Assembly: GCA_035530275.1 (NCBI GenBank)
Contig: DATKVC010000007.1
Coordinates: forward strand, 267,100 to 331,099
Source: CAIJMU01 sp035530275
Lineage (GTDB): Bacteria > Spirochaetota > Spirochaetia > Treponematales > Rectinemataceae
Reading direction: 5' to 3'
Length of the DNA stretch: 64,000 nucleotides
In this document: piece after piece, positions 27,609-34,544 of the stretch
Numbering within the stretch: the stretch's first letter is position 1
How the letters are laid out: the number at the start of each line of letters is the position of its first letter
Notes under the pieces: generated by a model
Database searches by the model: none
What the model was told of the DNA's origin: nothing
Seen by the model: only the letters and a program-made list of their open reading frames with translations
Translations under genes and position numbers: made by a program

Positions 27609-28901
27609 TTATTTCTTCGTGGCCTGCCAGGTCACGAAGGCGGCCTGGACGTCGGCGGCCACCTGGGCCGCTGTCTGGGTGCCGTTGCCGATGTTGATGA
27701 TACCGTTGTTGATCACGTTGTAGACCGAGGGATCGAGGACCCCGTCGAGGACGTAGCAGGTCTTGGGATTGGCCGCGTAGAAGGGCGGCAGCATGGCCGG
27801 CAGCGGCTCGAGGGTCGCCTTCACGCCCTTGCGGGTCGGCACGTAGGCGCCGGTGCCGTAGCGGATCGCCTGCACCTCGGGGGAGTAGAGGTACTTGATG
27901 AGCTTGACGGCAGCCTTCTCCTTGTCGGAGCCCGCGGGGAGGGAATTGGAGATGGCCCATCCGGTGCCGGCGACCGCGGAGGCGACGCCGGGGAACTTCT
28001 CTCCGGGGAGGGCGACGATGTTCATGAGCGCATAATTGCTCTGATCGGCGGGGGCGATGAGGGCCTTGCCCGAGGCCTTGTCGGTGATGTAGGCGCCCGT
28101 CCTCCAGTCGCCGTCGAGATAGATCGCCGCCTTGCCCTGGGCGAAGATTCCGGGCCCGTCGCCGTAGCCGACGGCCGTGTCGGTGCGCTGGATGATCCCG
28201 TCCTTGAAGAGATCCTCCACGACCTTGAGCGAATCGACGAAGGGCTTGTCGGTGAACTTGGCCTTGCCAGCGAGCACGTTGTCGAAGAAGGCGTCGCCGG
28301 CCATGCGTCCGGCCACCGTCGAGAAGAGGCAGGACTGGCCCGGCCAGCCGTCCTTGTCGGGCAGCATCATGACCGCGATGCCCTTGGACTTGAGCTTGGG
28401 CACCATCTTCTTGAGATCGGCGTAGGTCTTGGGCACGGCGAAGCCGTTGTCCTTGAGGAGCTTCACATTGACGTACATCACAGCCGTGTAGGTGAAGGAC
28501 TGGGGAAGCTCGGCGAGATACTTGCCGAGCTGGTTGTTCGGGTTCGTCGCGGCGCCGGTGAAGTCCTTGAGATAGTCGGCGCCGAGGAGCTTGCCGAGAT
28601 CCTTGGCCAGATGCTTCTCGTGGATGACGGCCGAACGGGCGCCGGGCCAGAGGTAAAAGACGTCGGGCAGGGTGCCGGCGGCCGCATAGGCCTGGAGCTT
28701 CTGATGGTAGGGATCGTTGAAGAGCACCTCCATGTTCAGCTTGATGTCCGGGTTCTGCGTCTGGAAATCCTGCCAGATCTGCACGTCCTCCTGATAGCCT
28801 GCCTGGTCGGCCTGCTGGTAATTGAGGACGTTGAGGGTCACCTGCGCCATGGCGCCGAAGGTGCCCGCGACCATCAACAGCGCGATGATCACTTTCTTCA
28901 T
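27609..28901 (-). CDS. Sugar ABC transporter substrate-binding protein
   Basis: 430 residues from MKKVIIALLMVAGTFG with AGGAGG upstream. The signal peptide is cleaved near GAMAQ; there is no lipobox cysteine, so the protein is soluble and periplasmic. SBP_bac_1 fold, with YHQKLQAYAAAGTLPDVFYLW in the N-lobe and the C-terminal helix region YVPTRKGVKATLE. It captures an oligosaccharide for the MalF/MalG permeases. First gene of the transport operon, under the ROK gene on the same strand. Confidence 0.92.
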   Translation of the reverse strand: MKKVIIALLMVAGTFGAMAQVTLNVLNYQQADQAGYQEDVQIWQDFQTQNPDIKLNMEVLFNDPYHQKLQAYAAAGTLPDVFYLWPGARSAVIHEKHLAKDLGKLLGADYLKDFTGAATNPNNQLGKYLAELPQSFTYTAVMYVNVKLLKDNGFAVPKTYADLKKMVPKLKSKGIAVMMLPDKDGWPGQSCLFSTVAGRMAGDAFFDNVLAGKAKFTDKPFVDSLKVVEDLFKDGIIQRTDTAVGYGDGPGIFAQGKAAIYLDGDWRTGAYITDKASGKALIAPADQSNYALMNIVALPGEKFPGVASAVAGTGWAISNSLPAGSDKEKAAVKLIKYLYSPEVQAIRYGTGAYVPTRKGVKATLEPLPAMLPPFYAANPKTCYVLDGVLDPSVYNVINNGIINIGNGTQTAAQVAADVQAAFVTWQATKK

Positions 28902-29004
28902 CGAATGCCTCCTGTAGCGGGATCTCCTCCCGCAAAATGAATGCCCCTATCTCTTCCCCCCACGGGGGACGATTTCTCCGCTGCGCTTCTCGCCCGCCCC
29001 CGCC

Positions 29005-30150
29005 TCAGGCGGGAGCCTCGGCCGACAGGAGCCCCTTCCCCGATATGAGCCGATCGAGAATCATGCCCGCCGCCCCGTAGGCCACCGCCCTTTCCTTCAG
29101 ACTTGAATTGAGGATGCGGACATCCTTCGGAAAGGGGTACATCCAGTTCTCCTCGAGGCGGCGCCTGAGGAGGGCCGGAAAATCGACGTCGAGATTTTCG
29201 ATATCGCCGCCCACGTACACCCGCTCGATGTCGAAGGTGTTCACCAGCATCGCCACGTTCCGCGCCAGCTCGTCGGCCGCCTTGCCGAGGGTCGCCCCCT
29301 CGCTCTCGAGCCTCTGGAGCTCCTCCTTGGGTAGCGAGAACTGGAGATCGCCCGGACCGTCGCAGAGCACCGAGCGGAACTCCCCCGCGTTGCCGTGGGC
29401 TCCCGCGTAGACCTTGCCGCCGAGGACGATGCCGAAACCCACGCCGAGCCCCCCGTACATGCCCAGGGACTGCTCGTCGTGGCGGTATTCGGCGAGGAGA
29501 AAGAGAAAATCCCTGAGCTCGTCGTCGCGGTTGAAGGCGAGTTCGCCCCAGGCGCAGCAATTCGCGTCGTTCTCGATGAGACAGGGCACCTCCAGGCGCG
29601 AGGCCACGACCTTGCCGAAGTCGAGGGGGGAGGAAAGCCTGAGCGGCACCGAATAGCGGATCAGCGACTTCTTGGGATCGACGAGGCCACCCGTCCCGAC
29701 CCCGATGCCGAGGAGACGGCTCGAGGGAGCGCAGAGCTTCGCCTTCGCCTCCTTCACGATTTTGAGCATCGCCTCACCCGCCTTGTCCGGCTCGATGCGG
29801 CACCTACCCCTCGCCTCACCCAGCACCGCCCCCGACAGATCGACGGCGACGGCCAACCAGGACTCCACCTGCATCTCGATGCCGATGACGAGCCCGTAGC
29901 TTCGGGAAATGCCCAGATGGATCGGCCGGCGTCCCCCCCGCGCCGAGGCGCTACCCTCCTCGATCTCCTCCACGAGCCCGAGGGCGATGAGACGGCTGAC
30001 CTGGTTGGTGACCGTGGACTTGTCGAGGGAGAGGCGTTCGGCGATGTCGATGCGACTGATGTGAGGATGGAGCCAGATCGTCCGCACGATCCGCGCCGCC
30101 GTCGCCGGCCCGACATCACCCTTTGGCGCCACCCCTGCCCCCTCTTCCAT
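29005..30150 (-). CDS. ROK-family transcriptional repressor
   Basis: 381 residues. Winged helix about 12-65 (ISRIDIAERLSLDKSTVTNQVSRL) followed by a ROK sugar-kinase-like domain (GIGVGTGGLVD, ENDANCCAWGE, GLGVGFGIVLGG). The zinc-binding CxCGxxGC segment that normally follows GNAGE is missing (GNAGEFRSVLCDG). The ATG lies directly beside the operator without a Shine-Dalgarno; a GTG at 30132 behind GAAGAGGGGG is an alternative. Probably represses itself and the sugar operon 103 bp downstream. Confidence 0.88.
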   Translation of the reverse strand: MEEGAGVAPKGDVGPATAARIVRTIWLHPHISRIDIAERLSLDKSTVTNQVSRLIALGLVEEIEEGSASARGGRRPIHLGISRSYGLVIGIEMQVESWLAVAVDLSGAVLGEARGRCRIEPDKAGEAMLKIVKEAKAKLCAPSSRLLGIGVGTGGLVDPKKSLIRYSVPLRLSSPLDFGKVVASRLEVPCLIENDANCCAWGELAFNRDDELRDFLFLLAEYRHDEQSLGMYGGLGVGFGIVLGGKVYAGAHGNAGEFRSVLCDGPGDLQFSLPKEELQRLESEGATLGKAADELARNVAMLVNTFDIERVYVGGDIENLDVDFPALLRRRLEENWMYPFPKDVRILNSSLKERAVAYGAAGMILDRLISGKGLLSAEAPA

Positions 30151-30152
30151 GG

Positions 30153-30207
30153 TTGGTTGATTTGGTCAACCAATGAAAGGTATAGCACGGCCTCCCGCAG
30201 TCCGCAA
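30153..30207 (-). promoter_or_regulatory. ROK-gene promoter with perfect 21-bp operator
   Basis: On the minus strand TTGCGG (30202-30207), exactly 17 bp, TATACC (30179-30184). The expected start point falls at about 30172, inside the perfect inverted repeat TTGGTTGA-TTTGG-TCAACCAA (30153-30173). A repressor bound there would block initiation. Strongly suggests autoregulation by the ROK protein. Confidence 0.75.
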
Positions 30208-30229
30208 GGAAAAGTTACAGGAATTGAGA

Positions 30230-30348
30230 GGGGGGACAGGGCCAAGCCGGGCGAAGCCCCGGATCGGGGGCAGGAAGTTGCGGCGCCGCTGTCCCCCCCC
30301 GCTCCGAAGGAGGAGGGCCGCCTCAGGCCGAAGCGGCCCTCCTCCTTC
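30230..30348. other. Nested inverted repeats, including a perfect 16-bp stem
   Basis: GAAGGAGGAGGGCCGC (30306-30321) is exactly complementary to 30333-30348 around an 11-base loop. Outside it GGGGGGACAG (30230-30239) matches CTGTCCCCCC (30289-30298). This is the main content of the 440-bp gap between the ROK gene and the first toxin-antitoxin module. The element has no coding frame. It could be a terminator or an intergenic repeat element. Confidence 0.7.
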
Positions 30349-30551
30349 TCCGCTCCCCCCCTTTTGGGAGCAGAGAGGGGCCAAATCAACATGATCTGGC
30401 ACTTGTATCGGCTTTGCAGTTTCACAAACGTTTCGACGAAGAGAGCCTTTGTCACGCGAGCCGTTCCCCTCCCGCTTCCCCGGATTCGGCCTCAAGCCCG
30501 ACCGTTCAAGCGTTCAAGATCAAGGACTGGTCGGAAGCCTGAGCTTCAGCG

Positions 30552-30577
30552 TATATTTGATGTGTGGGATATCCCAC
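30552..30577 (+). promoter_or_regulatory. -10 box plus 14-bp palindrome at the antitoxin promoter
   Basis: TATATT (30552-30557) is followed six bases later by the perfect palindrome GTGGGATATCCCAC (30564-30577), which covers the expected start point. The -35 is weak. A GTG at 30564 is in frame with the antitoxin and could begin a leaderless version. AAGGAGAAGG then serves the ATG at 30591. The palindrome fits autorepression by the antitoxin. Confidence 0.55.
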
Positions 30578-30590
30578 CAAGGAGAAGGCC

Positions 30591-30842
30591 ATGGCGGAGC
30601 TCAAAGAGTATGATGCCCGTGTTGACACCAAGAAGCGCGTGACCCTTCGCGGGGCGAGGTATACCAACTACCACGTACAGGAGTACGCCGACGGCCGGAT
30701 CGTCCTCGAACCCCGTGAGCTCATCGCCCCCTTCGAGCTATCGAAGCATTCCCTCGCCGCGATGGATGCGAGCATGACGAACCTCAAGAAGGGCAATGCC
30801 TCCAAGCCCATCGACCTCTCAGCCTTCGCCTCCGAGAATTAA
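30591..30842 (+). CDS. Probable antitoxin of a small toxin-antitoxin module
   Basis: 83 residues from the ATG behind AAGGAGAAGG (92 if the GTG at 30564 is used). The N-terminal part (YDARVDTKKRVTLRGARYTNYHVQEYADGRIVLEPREL) looks like an AbrB-like or related beta-rich DNA-binding half. The C-terminal part is a flexible arm (MTNLKKGNASKPIDLSAF) of the type that wraps toxins. The disrupted toxin frame starts nine bases downstream, and a palindrome overlaps the promoter. The family name is not certain. Confidence 0.65.
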   Translation: MAELKEYDARVDTKKRVTLRGARYTNYHVQEYADGRIVLEPRELIAPFELSKHSLAAMDASMTNLKKGNASKPIDLSAFASEN

Positions 30843-30851
30843 GCCTCCTCC

Positions 30852-31232
30852 ATGTTCTTGATCCGCCTGGGCATTCCCGAAATGGAAGAGCTCTGGGCCG
30901 ACCTCTTTTCCAAGGCTTCTTCGAAGTCCCTCTCCAAGAACGAGGAGAAGCTCTACAAGAAGTGGGGCAAGGCCATGGCGCTCCTCGCCAATGATCCCTA
31001 GCACCCCAGCCTCCACAGCCATGAGATCGACGCCTTAACCCGCCGTTATGGTGAGAAGGTCTGGCAGTCCTACCTCGAGAACCGCAATCCCCAGGCCGCT
31101 CGGATGTACTGGGTCTACGGTCCCGACAAGGGCGAGATCACCGTCATCGGCCTTGAACCCCATCCCGAGGACAAGAAGATCTCAGGCTACGCCAAGGTCC
31201 GCCTCTCGGTAACGGGGCAGGAAGAGCCATAG
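30852..31232 (+). pseudogene. Toxin gene interrupted by an in-frame amber codon
   Basis: Reading from ATG 30852, 49 codons are followed by TAG at 30999-31001. The same frame then continues without another stop to TAG at 31230-31232, giving 126 codons with consistent composition. The second part (SHEIDALTRRYGEKVWQSYL, WVYGPDKGEITVIGLEPHPEDKK) is the conserved core of a toxin family of about 120 residues found next to small antitoxins. Only the one base triplet breaks it. It is either a true loss of function, a sequencing error or amber readthrough. Confidence 0.75.
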
Positions 31233-31456
31233 CAGCCCGTCGCGGTTGTTCCCCCTTCGCTTGCCTTCCCGAAGTCCTCAAGCTATAACGCTTTCCGTGG
31301 TCATCGACTCGCCGGTTAAGAACACGCCATTCCTCGATAATGCATCCCCCCATCTGCACGGTGCCTAAAGGGCCATTCCCTCTTTTCCGTTTGACAGATG
31401 AGTCTCCATGAGGCTTAATTGCTCAACAACCGGTGAATTCGAAGATGCTTTATCCC

Positions 31457-31496
31457 TTGCCCGAGGGTAGCGATAGTGCTAACATGCCCATATGGG
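31457..31496 (+). promoter_or_regulatory. Promoter and palindrome at the higBA start (leaderless geometry)
   Basis: TTGCCC (31457-31462), 17 bp, extended -10 TGC-TAACAT (31480-31485), then six bases to the HigB ATG at 31492. CCCATATGGG (31487-31496) is a palindrome over the start codon. No Shine-Dalgarno exists. A second possible promoter, TTGACA (31391-31396) 17 bp CTTAAT (31414-31419), would give a leader of about 66 bases. Confidence 0.6.
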
Positions 31497-31839
31497 TCGC
31501 GTCCTAAAGTTCTACCGAACGGCTGCGGGCAAATGCCTCATCGAGGAGTTCCTCGAAGAACTGGATGACCGGACCTTAGCAAAGGTCGTGGCGGTATTCA
31601 AGCTGATCGAAACCCAAGAGATGGTGCCGGCCACGTATTTCAGGAAGCTTACTGATTACAAGCTTTGGGAGGCTCGCGTCGGGATTGGTGGGCAGATATA
31701 CCGGTTCCTGGGGTTCTGGGACAAGGGAGCCCTGATCATCCTGACGCACGGCTTCGAGAAGAAGACGCAGAAGACGCCGGAGAAAGAAATCCGGAAAGCC
31801 TTGGAATACAAGGCCGACTGGGAGAGGAGATCGGTATGA
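31492..31839 (+). CDS. higB: HigB-type toxin (RelE superfamily, Gp49-like)
   Basis: 115 residues. Gp49/HigB fold: VLKFYRTAAGKCLIEEFLEEL, KLTDYKLWEARVGIGGQIYRFLGF and the basic tail HGFEKKTQKTPEKEIRKALEY. RelE-superfamily toxins cleave mRNA on the ribosome. The toxin gene precedes the antitoxin gene, the characteristic higBA order, with a four-base ATGA overlap. Confidence 0.88.
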   Translation: MGRVLKFYRTAAGKCLIEEFLEELDDRTLAKVVAVFKLIETQEMVPATYFRKLTDYKLWEARVGIGGQIYRFLGFWDKGALIILTHGFEKKTQKTPEKEIRKALEYKADWERRSV

Positions 31840-32111
31840 GCGAAATTGATGCGGTAATACGAAAACGGTCGGCGAAGTCGCCTACCTTCGCCGCGCAGGT
31901 CGAATCGGAGCTCGCCGAGCTTCGGGTGGGGCTGATCGTCAAGGAGCTGCGGCAGAAAAACAATCTGACACAGGAAGAGCTGGCGAAACGCATAAAGACG
32001 ACAAAGTCGGCTATTTCGCGGTTGGAAAACAGTACCGGTGGAGCCCGGCTTGAGACGCTCGAAAAGGTTGCCCTGGCCTTCGGGAAAGAATTGGTGATCG
32101 AGTTCCGCTGA
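31836..32111 (+). CDS. higA: HigA-type antitoxin (XRE HTH)
   Basis: 91 residues from the ATG overlapping the toxin stop. The helix-turn-helix spans about 40-80 (LTQEELAKRIKTTKSAISRLEN). It neutralises the upstream toxin and probably represses the pair through the palindrome at 31487-31496. Convergent with the following hicA. Confidence 0.88.
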   Translation: MSEIDAVIRKRSAKSPTFAAQVESELAELRVGLIVKELRQKNNLTQEELAKRIKTTKSAISRLENSTGGARLETLEKVALAFGKELVIEFR

Positions 32112-32144
32112 GTCCAAAGAACCATTCCGCTTCGGTGGCGTGAA

Positions 32145-32384
32145 CTAAGCCTGCCCGTATGCGGCCAAGAACTCATCGCGGCTGATGCGGCTCTGGGTCA
32201 GAATGACTCGGAGGGCAGCGCCTTTGATCGTCGGGTGATTGGGCATCGTCAGTGGTGTCCGTGTGCCATCGCCATTTTGGCGAACCATCGCGATGTGCTC
32301 CCGCTCGCGCACGATCGTGAAGCCCAACGATTCGAGGGCTTTTACGACCTTGCGCTTGGGAGCGTCCTTGGGGAAGGCGTCCAC
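32145..32384 (-). CDS. hicA: HicA-type toxin
   Basis: 79 residues from a GTG at 32384 that directly follows the HicB stop. VVKALESLGFTIVREREHIAMVR has the HicA double-stranded-RNA-binding-like fold, with the functional histidine in EHIAM, and a conserved NHPTIKGAALRVIL block. An mRNA-cleaving toxin. Start placement without spacing suggests coupling to hicB. Confidence 0.85.
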   Translation of the reverse strand: MDAFPKDAPKRKVVKALESLGFTIVREREHIAMVRQNGDGTRTPLTMPNHPTIKGAALRVILTQSRISRDEFLAAYGQA

Positions 32385-32603
32385 CTAGACAACCGCTTCC
32401 GCGAGGTAGGCCTCCAGGACGGGAGACTGGTCAAGGACCGTATCGTCCCCAAAGGTCTCGATGTGGAACTTGATGGCGGACTGGACGTCGGCCAGGGCTT
32501 CATTATAGGTATCGCCTTCCCCGACGACGACACCTTCCATCCCGAGGGGATAGGCCACGTAGCAGTCCGGATGCTTCTCGACGACTATCTTCACGCTCTT
32601 CAT
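32385..32603 (-). CDS. hicB: HicB-type antitoxin (short form)
   Basis: 72 residues from ATG 32603 (MKSVKIVVEKHPDCYVAYPLG). The degenerate RNase-H-like HicB fold is visible in GVVVGEGDTYNEALADVQSAIKFHIE. No separate DNA-binding domain is present, so regulation may rely on the fold itself. Here the antitoxin precedes the toxin. The ATG lies six bases after a TATACT box, without a Shine-Dalgarno. Confidence 0.82.
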   Translation of the reverse strand: MKSVKIVVEKHPDCYVAYPLGMEGVVVGEGDTYNEALADVQSAIKFHIETFGDDTVLDQSPVLEAYLAEAVV

Positions 32604-32609
32604 AGGGCA

Positions 32610-32638
32610 AGTATACATCTTCAGATTCTGTGGGGTAA
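32610..32638 (-). promoter_or_regulatory. hicBA promoter with leaderless geometry
   Basis: Minus strand TTACCC (32633-32638), 17 bp, TATACT (32610-32615), six bases, ATG (32603). Initiation about seven bases after the -10 box would coincide with the start codon. The -35 is weak (three of six). Confidence 0.55.
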
Positions 32639-32821
32639 CTGCAACGTGAACCTTTGTGACGAACCCTCGGGGTCTGTTCCCGCCCTCTCCCCTTCTGAAT
32701 GCCATTGCCGACCTGGCCACCGTGCCCTGTCCCGACGGCGTCAGAAAGCTCGTGGATTCAGAATCAACCTATCGCATGAGCGGACAATGGCGTCGACACG
32801 CGCGCACGGCAGCGGCGAAGG

Positions 32822-33145
32822 TCAGGCTAGCCTTGCCATGAGGTACTGATTCAGCGACACGCCTTCTTCGGCGGCGCGGATGGCTGCCTCGCGGTGCATT
32901 TCCTTGGGCAGGCGGAGGACGAGCCTGCCGGAGTAAGCGCGGGTGCCAAGGGGCTCGGGGATCGTCTCGCTGTTGGCCGTCATATCCTCGACGACGAGGG
33001 CGACGACGCCGCGCAGTTCGGCGAGGGCGGCTTCTGGGCTGGGTCCGTGGGCGCTGAGGGAGGGGAACTCGAGGCAGCGGGCGACGTAGGCGTCGTCCTC
33101 CTCGGACCACTCCTCGCGGTAGGTGTAGCGGTCAGGGCGTTCCAT
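32822..33145 (-). CDS. hicB: HicB-type antitoxin with C-terminal ribbon-helix-helix
   Basis: 107 residues. N-terminal HicB fold (EEDDAYVARCLEFPSLSAHG, then PEAALAELRGVVALVVEDM) joined to an Arc-like ribbon-helix-helix (GRLVLRLPKEMHREAAIRAA, SLNQYLMARLA), the long HicB architecture that binds operator DNA. The start overlaps the toxin gene by 14 bases. Second Hic module of the island, on the same strand as the first. Confidence 0.88.
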   Translation of the reverse strand: MERPDRYTYREEWSEEDDAYVARCLEFPSLSAHGPSPEAALAELRGVVALVVEDMTANSETIPEPLGTRAYSGRLVLRLPKEMHREAAIRAAEEGVSLNQYLMARLA

Positions 33146-33371
33146 GCGTAGCCTCCCATCGGTCGATCGCTTTCTTGACCTGCCGGACCTGGTAGGGCTT
33201 AGCCATGGCACCGTCGCGCTGAAGATTCACTCGCGGGTCGCCTGGCCAGGGTGTCCGGAAGATGTGATGACTTCCGGCGATCCTCGGATCCCCGAAATAC
33301 AGTGTGCAGAGTGCGACGAGATCGTCGAAGCGCACATGAGCGGGGTTGGCAAGGATCTTTCGATCAACCAT
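33132..33371 (-). CDS. hicA: HicA-type toxin
   Basis: 79 residues, with FGDPRIAGSHHIFRTPWPG containing the active-site-type histidines after the glycine-serine, and VRQVKKAIDRWE at the end. HicA family. The toxin gene comes first, then hicB. ATG 33371 lies six bases downstream of a TACTAT box and has no Shine-Dalgarno. Confidence 0.85.
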   Translation of the reverse strand: MVDRKILANPAHVRFDDLVALCTLYFGDPRIAGSHHIFRTPWPGDPRVNLQRDGAMAKPYQVRQVKKAIDRWEATHGTP

Positions 33372-33377
33372 GCCAGT

Positions 33378-33406
33378 ATAGTATCACCGGCGGTATCACG
33401 CGTCAA
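33378..33406 (-). promoter_or_regulatory. hicAB promoter with leaderless geometry and direct repeats
   Basis: Minus strand TTGACG (33401-33406), 17 bp, TACTAT (33378-33383), six bases, ATG. Two GTGATAC direct repeats lie within and at the edge of the spacer, possible half-sites for the ribbon-helix-helix antitoxin. Confidence 0.7.
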
Positions 33407-33522
33407 GAAAACCTGAAGAACCCATGGGTCTGACCCTGCTCGTCGGAGCGGAAGGGACCTCGGGGTGGCGCTCGAGGGACGACAAATCCTTGGGTTCAGA
33501 CCCTTTTCCATTTGGAAGGCGG

Positions 33523-33610
33523 CCCAAGTTGGGTGGAGCGCCTCCCCAAGTTGGGCTTACAGCATTCCCAACTTGGGCAGAAAGCCTTCCCAAGTTGGGC
33601 AAGCCTCCCC
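33523..33610. repeat. Four 11-bp palindromes at exact 22-bp spacing
   Basis: CCCAAGTTGGG begins at 33523, 33545 and 33589, and CCCAACTTGGG at 33567. The central base pair flips while the symmetric arms are kept. The 11 bp between them are unrelated. Twenty-two bp is about two helical turns, so all copies face the same side of the DNA. The stretch lies in a 473-bp gap between hicA and the next gene. Confidence 0.9.
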
Positions 33611-33630
33611 CCTGCCTGGACGCGAGCGAT

Positions 33631-33667
33631 TTGCAGGGTAATTTCACGAAGTCCTGCAATGTTTTTT
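33631..33667 (+). terminator. Orphan intrinsic terminator
   Basis: TTGCAGG (33631-33637) pairs with CCTGCAA (33653-33659), followed by TTTTTT (33662-33667). No plus-strand protein gene precedes it in this gap. It would end a plus-strand transcript crossing the 22-bp palindromes. Upstream GGGTCTGA (33426-33433) pairs with TCAGACCC (33496-33503), itself followed by TTTT. Confidence 0.6.
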
Positions 33668-33844
33668 GCCCCGAGGACACAAGCAATGATGCTGTTCATC
33701 GTGGACGGGAGGGCGGATGCCATCAGACTATTCCCCCCCCGCTCGGCCATCGAAGGCTTGACGTGGCACTTTCCCGGTTGCAGCATGGCGACTATTCCAA
33801 ACCCGGTTTGGAGCGCGCTCAAAATGACCACACGGAGAAAGACG

Positions 33845-34459
33845 ATGTCCCACCTGAACTCCGCCACTAGGCTTTCCCTGATCCTCGCCATCGCCTGCGT
33901 TTTTCCAGCAATCCTCGCCGCCGCAACCGAGGGAGGACCGGAAATCCTCCCCGTTTCGGCAAGCTACGCCCACAGCGAGGCCGAGGAAGGCGGTCCCGCG
34001 ACCTCGCGCCCCGAACTGGTCCGGACGATAGCGGCGACCTCGACCCTCGGCCCCGGAAAGACGGCCCGCTACGACGCGATCAACCTTCTCGACGGTGATC
34101 GAAACACCGCCTGGGTCGAGGGCAGGCAAGGCGACGGGATCGGGGAACGCCTGATCATGCTCATGCGGCCCAACGCGATCATCAAGGGCATCCTCGTCGT
34201 AAACGGTTATGCGGTCTCGGCCGATCTCTGGCGCAAGAATTCGCGCATCAAGGAATTGTCCTACGAGGTCGTCTTTTCCGACGGCAGCATGGGTCAGGGC
34301 GGCGTCCTGCTGTCGGACAGCGACCAGGCGCAGTTCTTCTTTCTCGGTTTCAAGAAATCCGACAGCCTGGCCGTCGGCGAGATCACCTTCACTATAATTT
34401 CTGTTTATCCCGGCACGAAGTACGATGACAGCTGCCTCGCCACCTTGTCGCCCTATTAA
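33845..34459 (+). CDS. Exported protein with discoidin-like (NADase-type glycan-binding) domain
   Basis: 204 residues from MSHLNSATRLSLILAIA, with GGAGA eight bases upstream. Signal peptide cleaved near ILAA. The domain has YDAINLLDGDRNTAWVEG, then IKGILVVNGYAVSADLWRKNSRIKEL, the galactose-binding jelly-roll pattern often annotated as NADase-type glycan-binding in spirochaetes. Probably a surface or periplasmic carbohydrate-binding protein. Monocistronic. Confidence 0.7.
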   Translation: MSHLNSATRLSLILAIACVFPAILAAATEGGPEILPVSASYAHSEAEEGGPATSRPELVRTIAATSTLGPGKTARYDAINLLDGDRNTAWVEGRQGDGIGERLIMLMRPNAIIKGILVVNGYAVSADLWRKNSRIKELSYEVVFSDGSMGQGGVLLSDSDQAQFFFLGFKKSDSLAVGEITFTIISVYPGTKYDDSCLATLSPY

Positions 34460-34544
34460 GGCCTCGCGTGGGGTCTGTCCCCCTCGTTTCTCGGTCCTTC
34501 CTTGACTTTGAGCCTCGCGAGGGCAAGACTCCTGTCATGGGCTT

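Noticed and set aside
26440..28935. Single 831-codon frame covering the binding protein and MalF-type permease
   Set aside because: The first half is the wrong frame of the binding-protein gene; the real permease begins at 27564.
30591..33371. Integrative element or prophage covering the toxin-antitoxin island
   Set aside because: No integrase, transposase, att-like repeats or phage structural genes were found.
33523..33610. CRISPR array
   Set aside because: Repeats are 11-bp palindromes with 11-bp spacers, far shorter than CRISPR units, and no cas genes are present.
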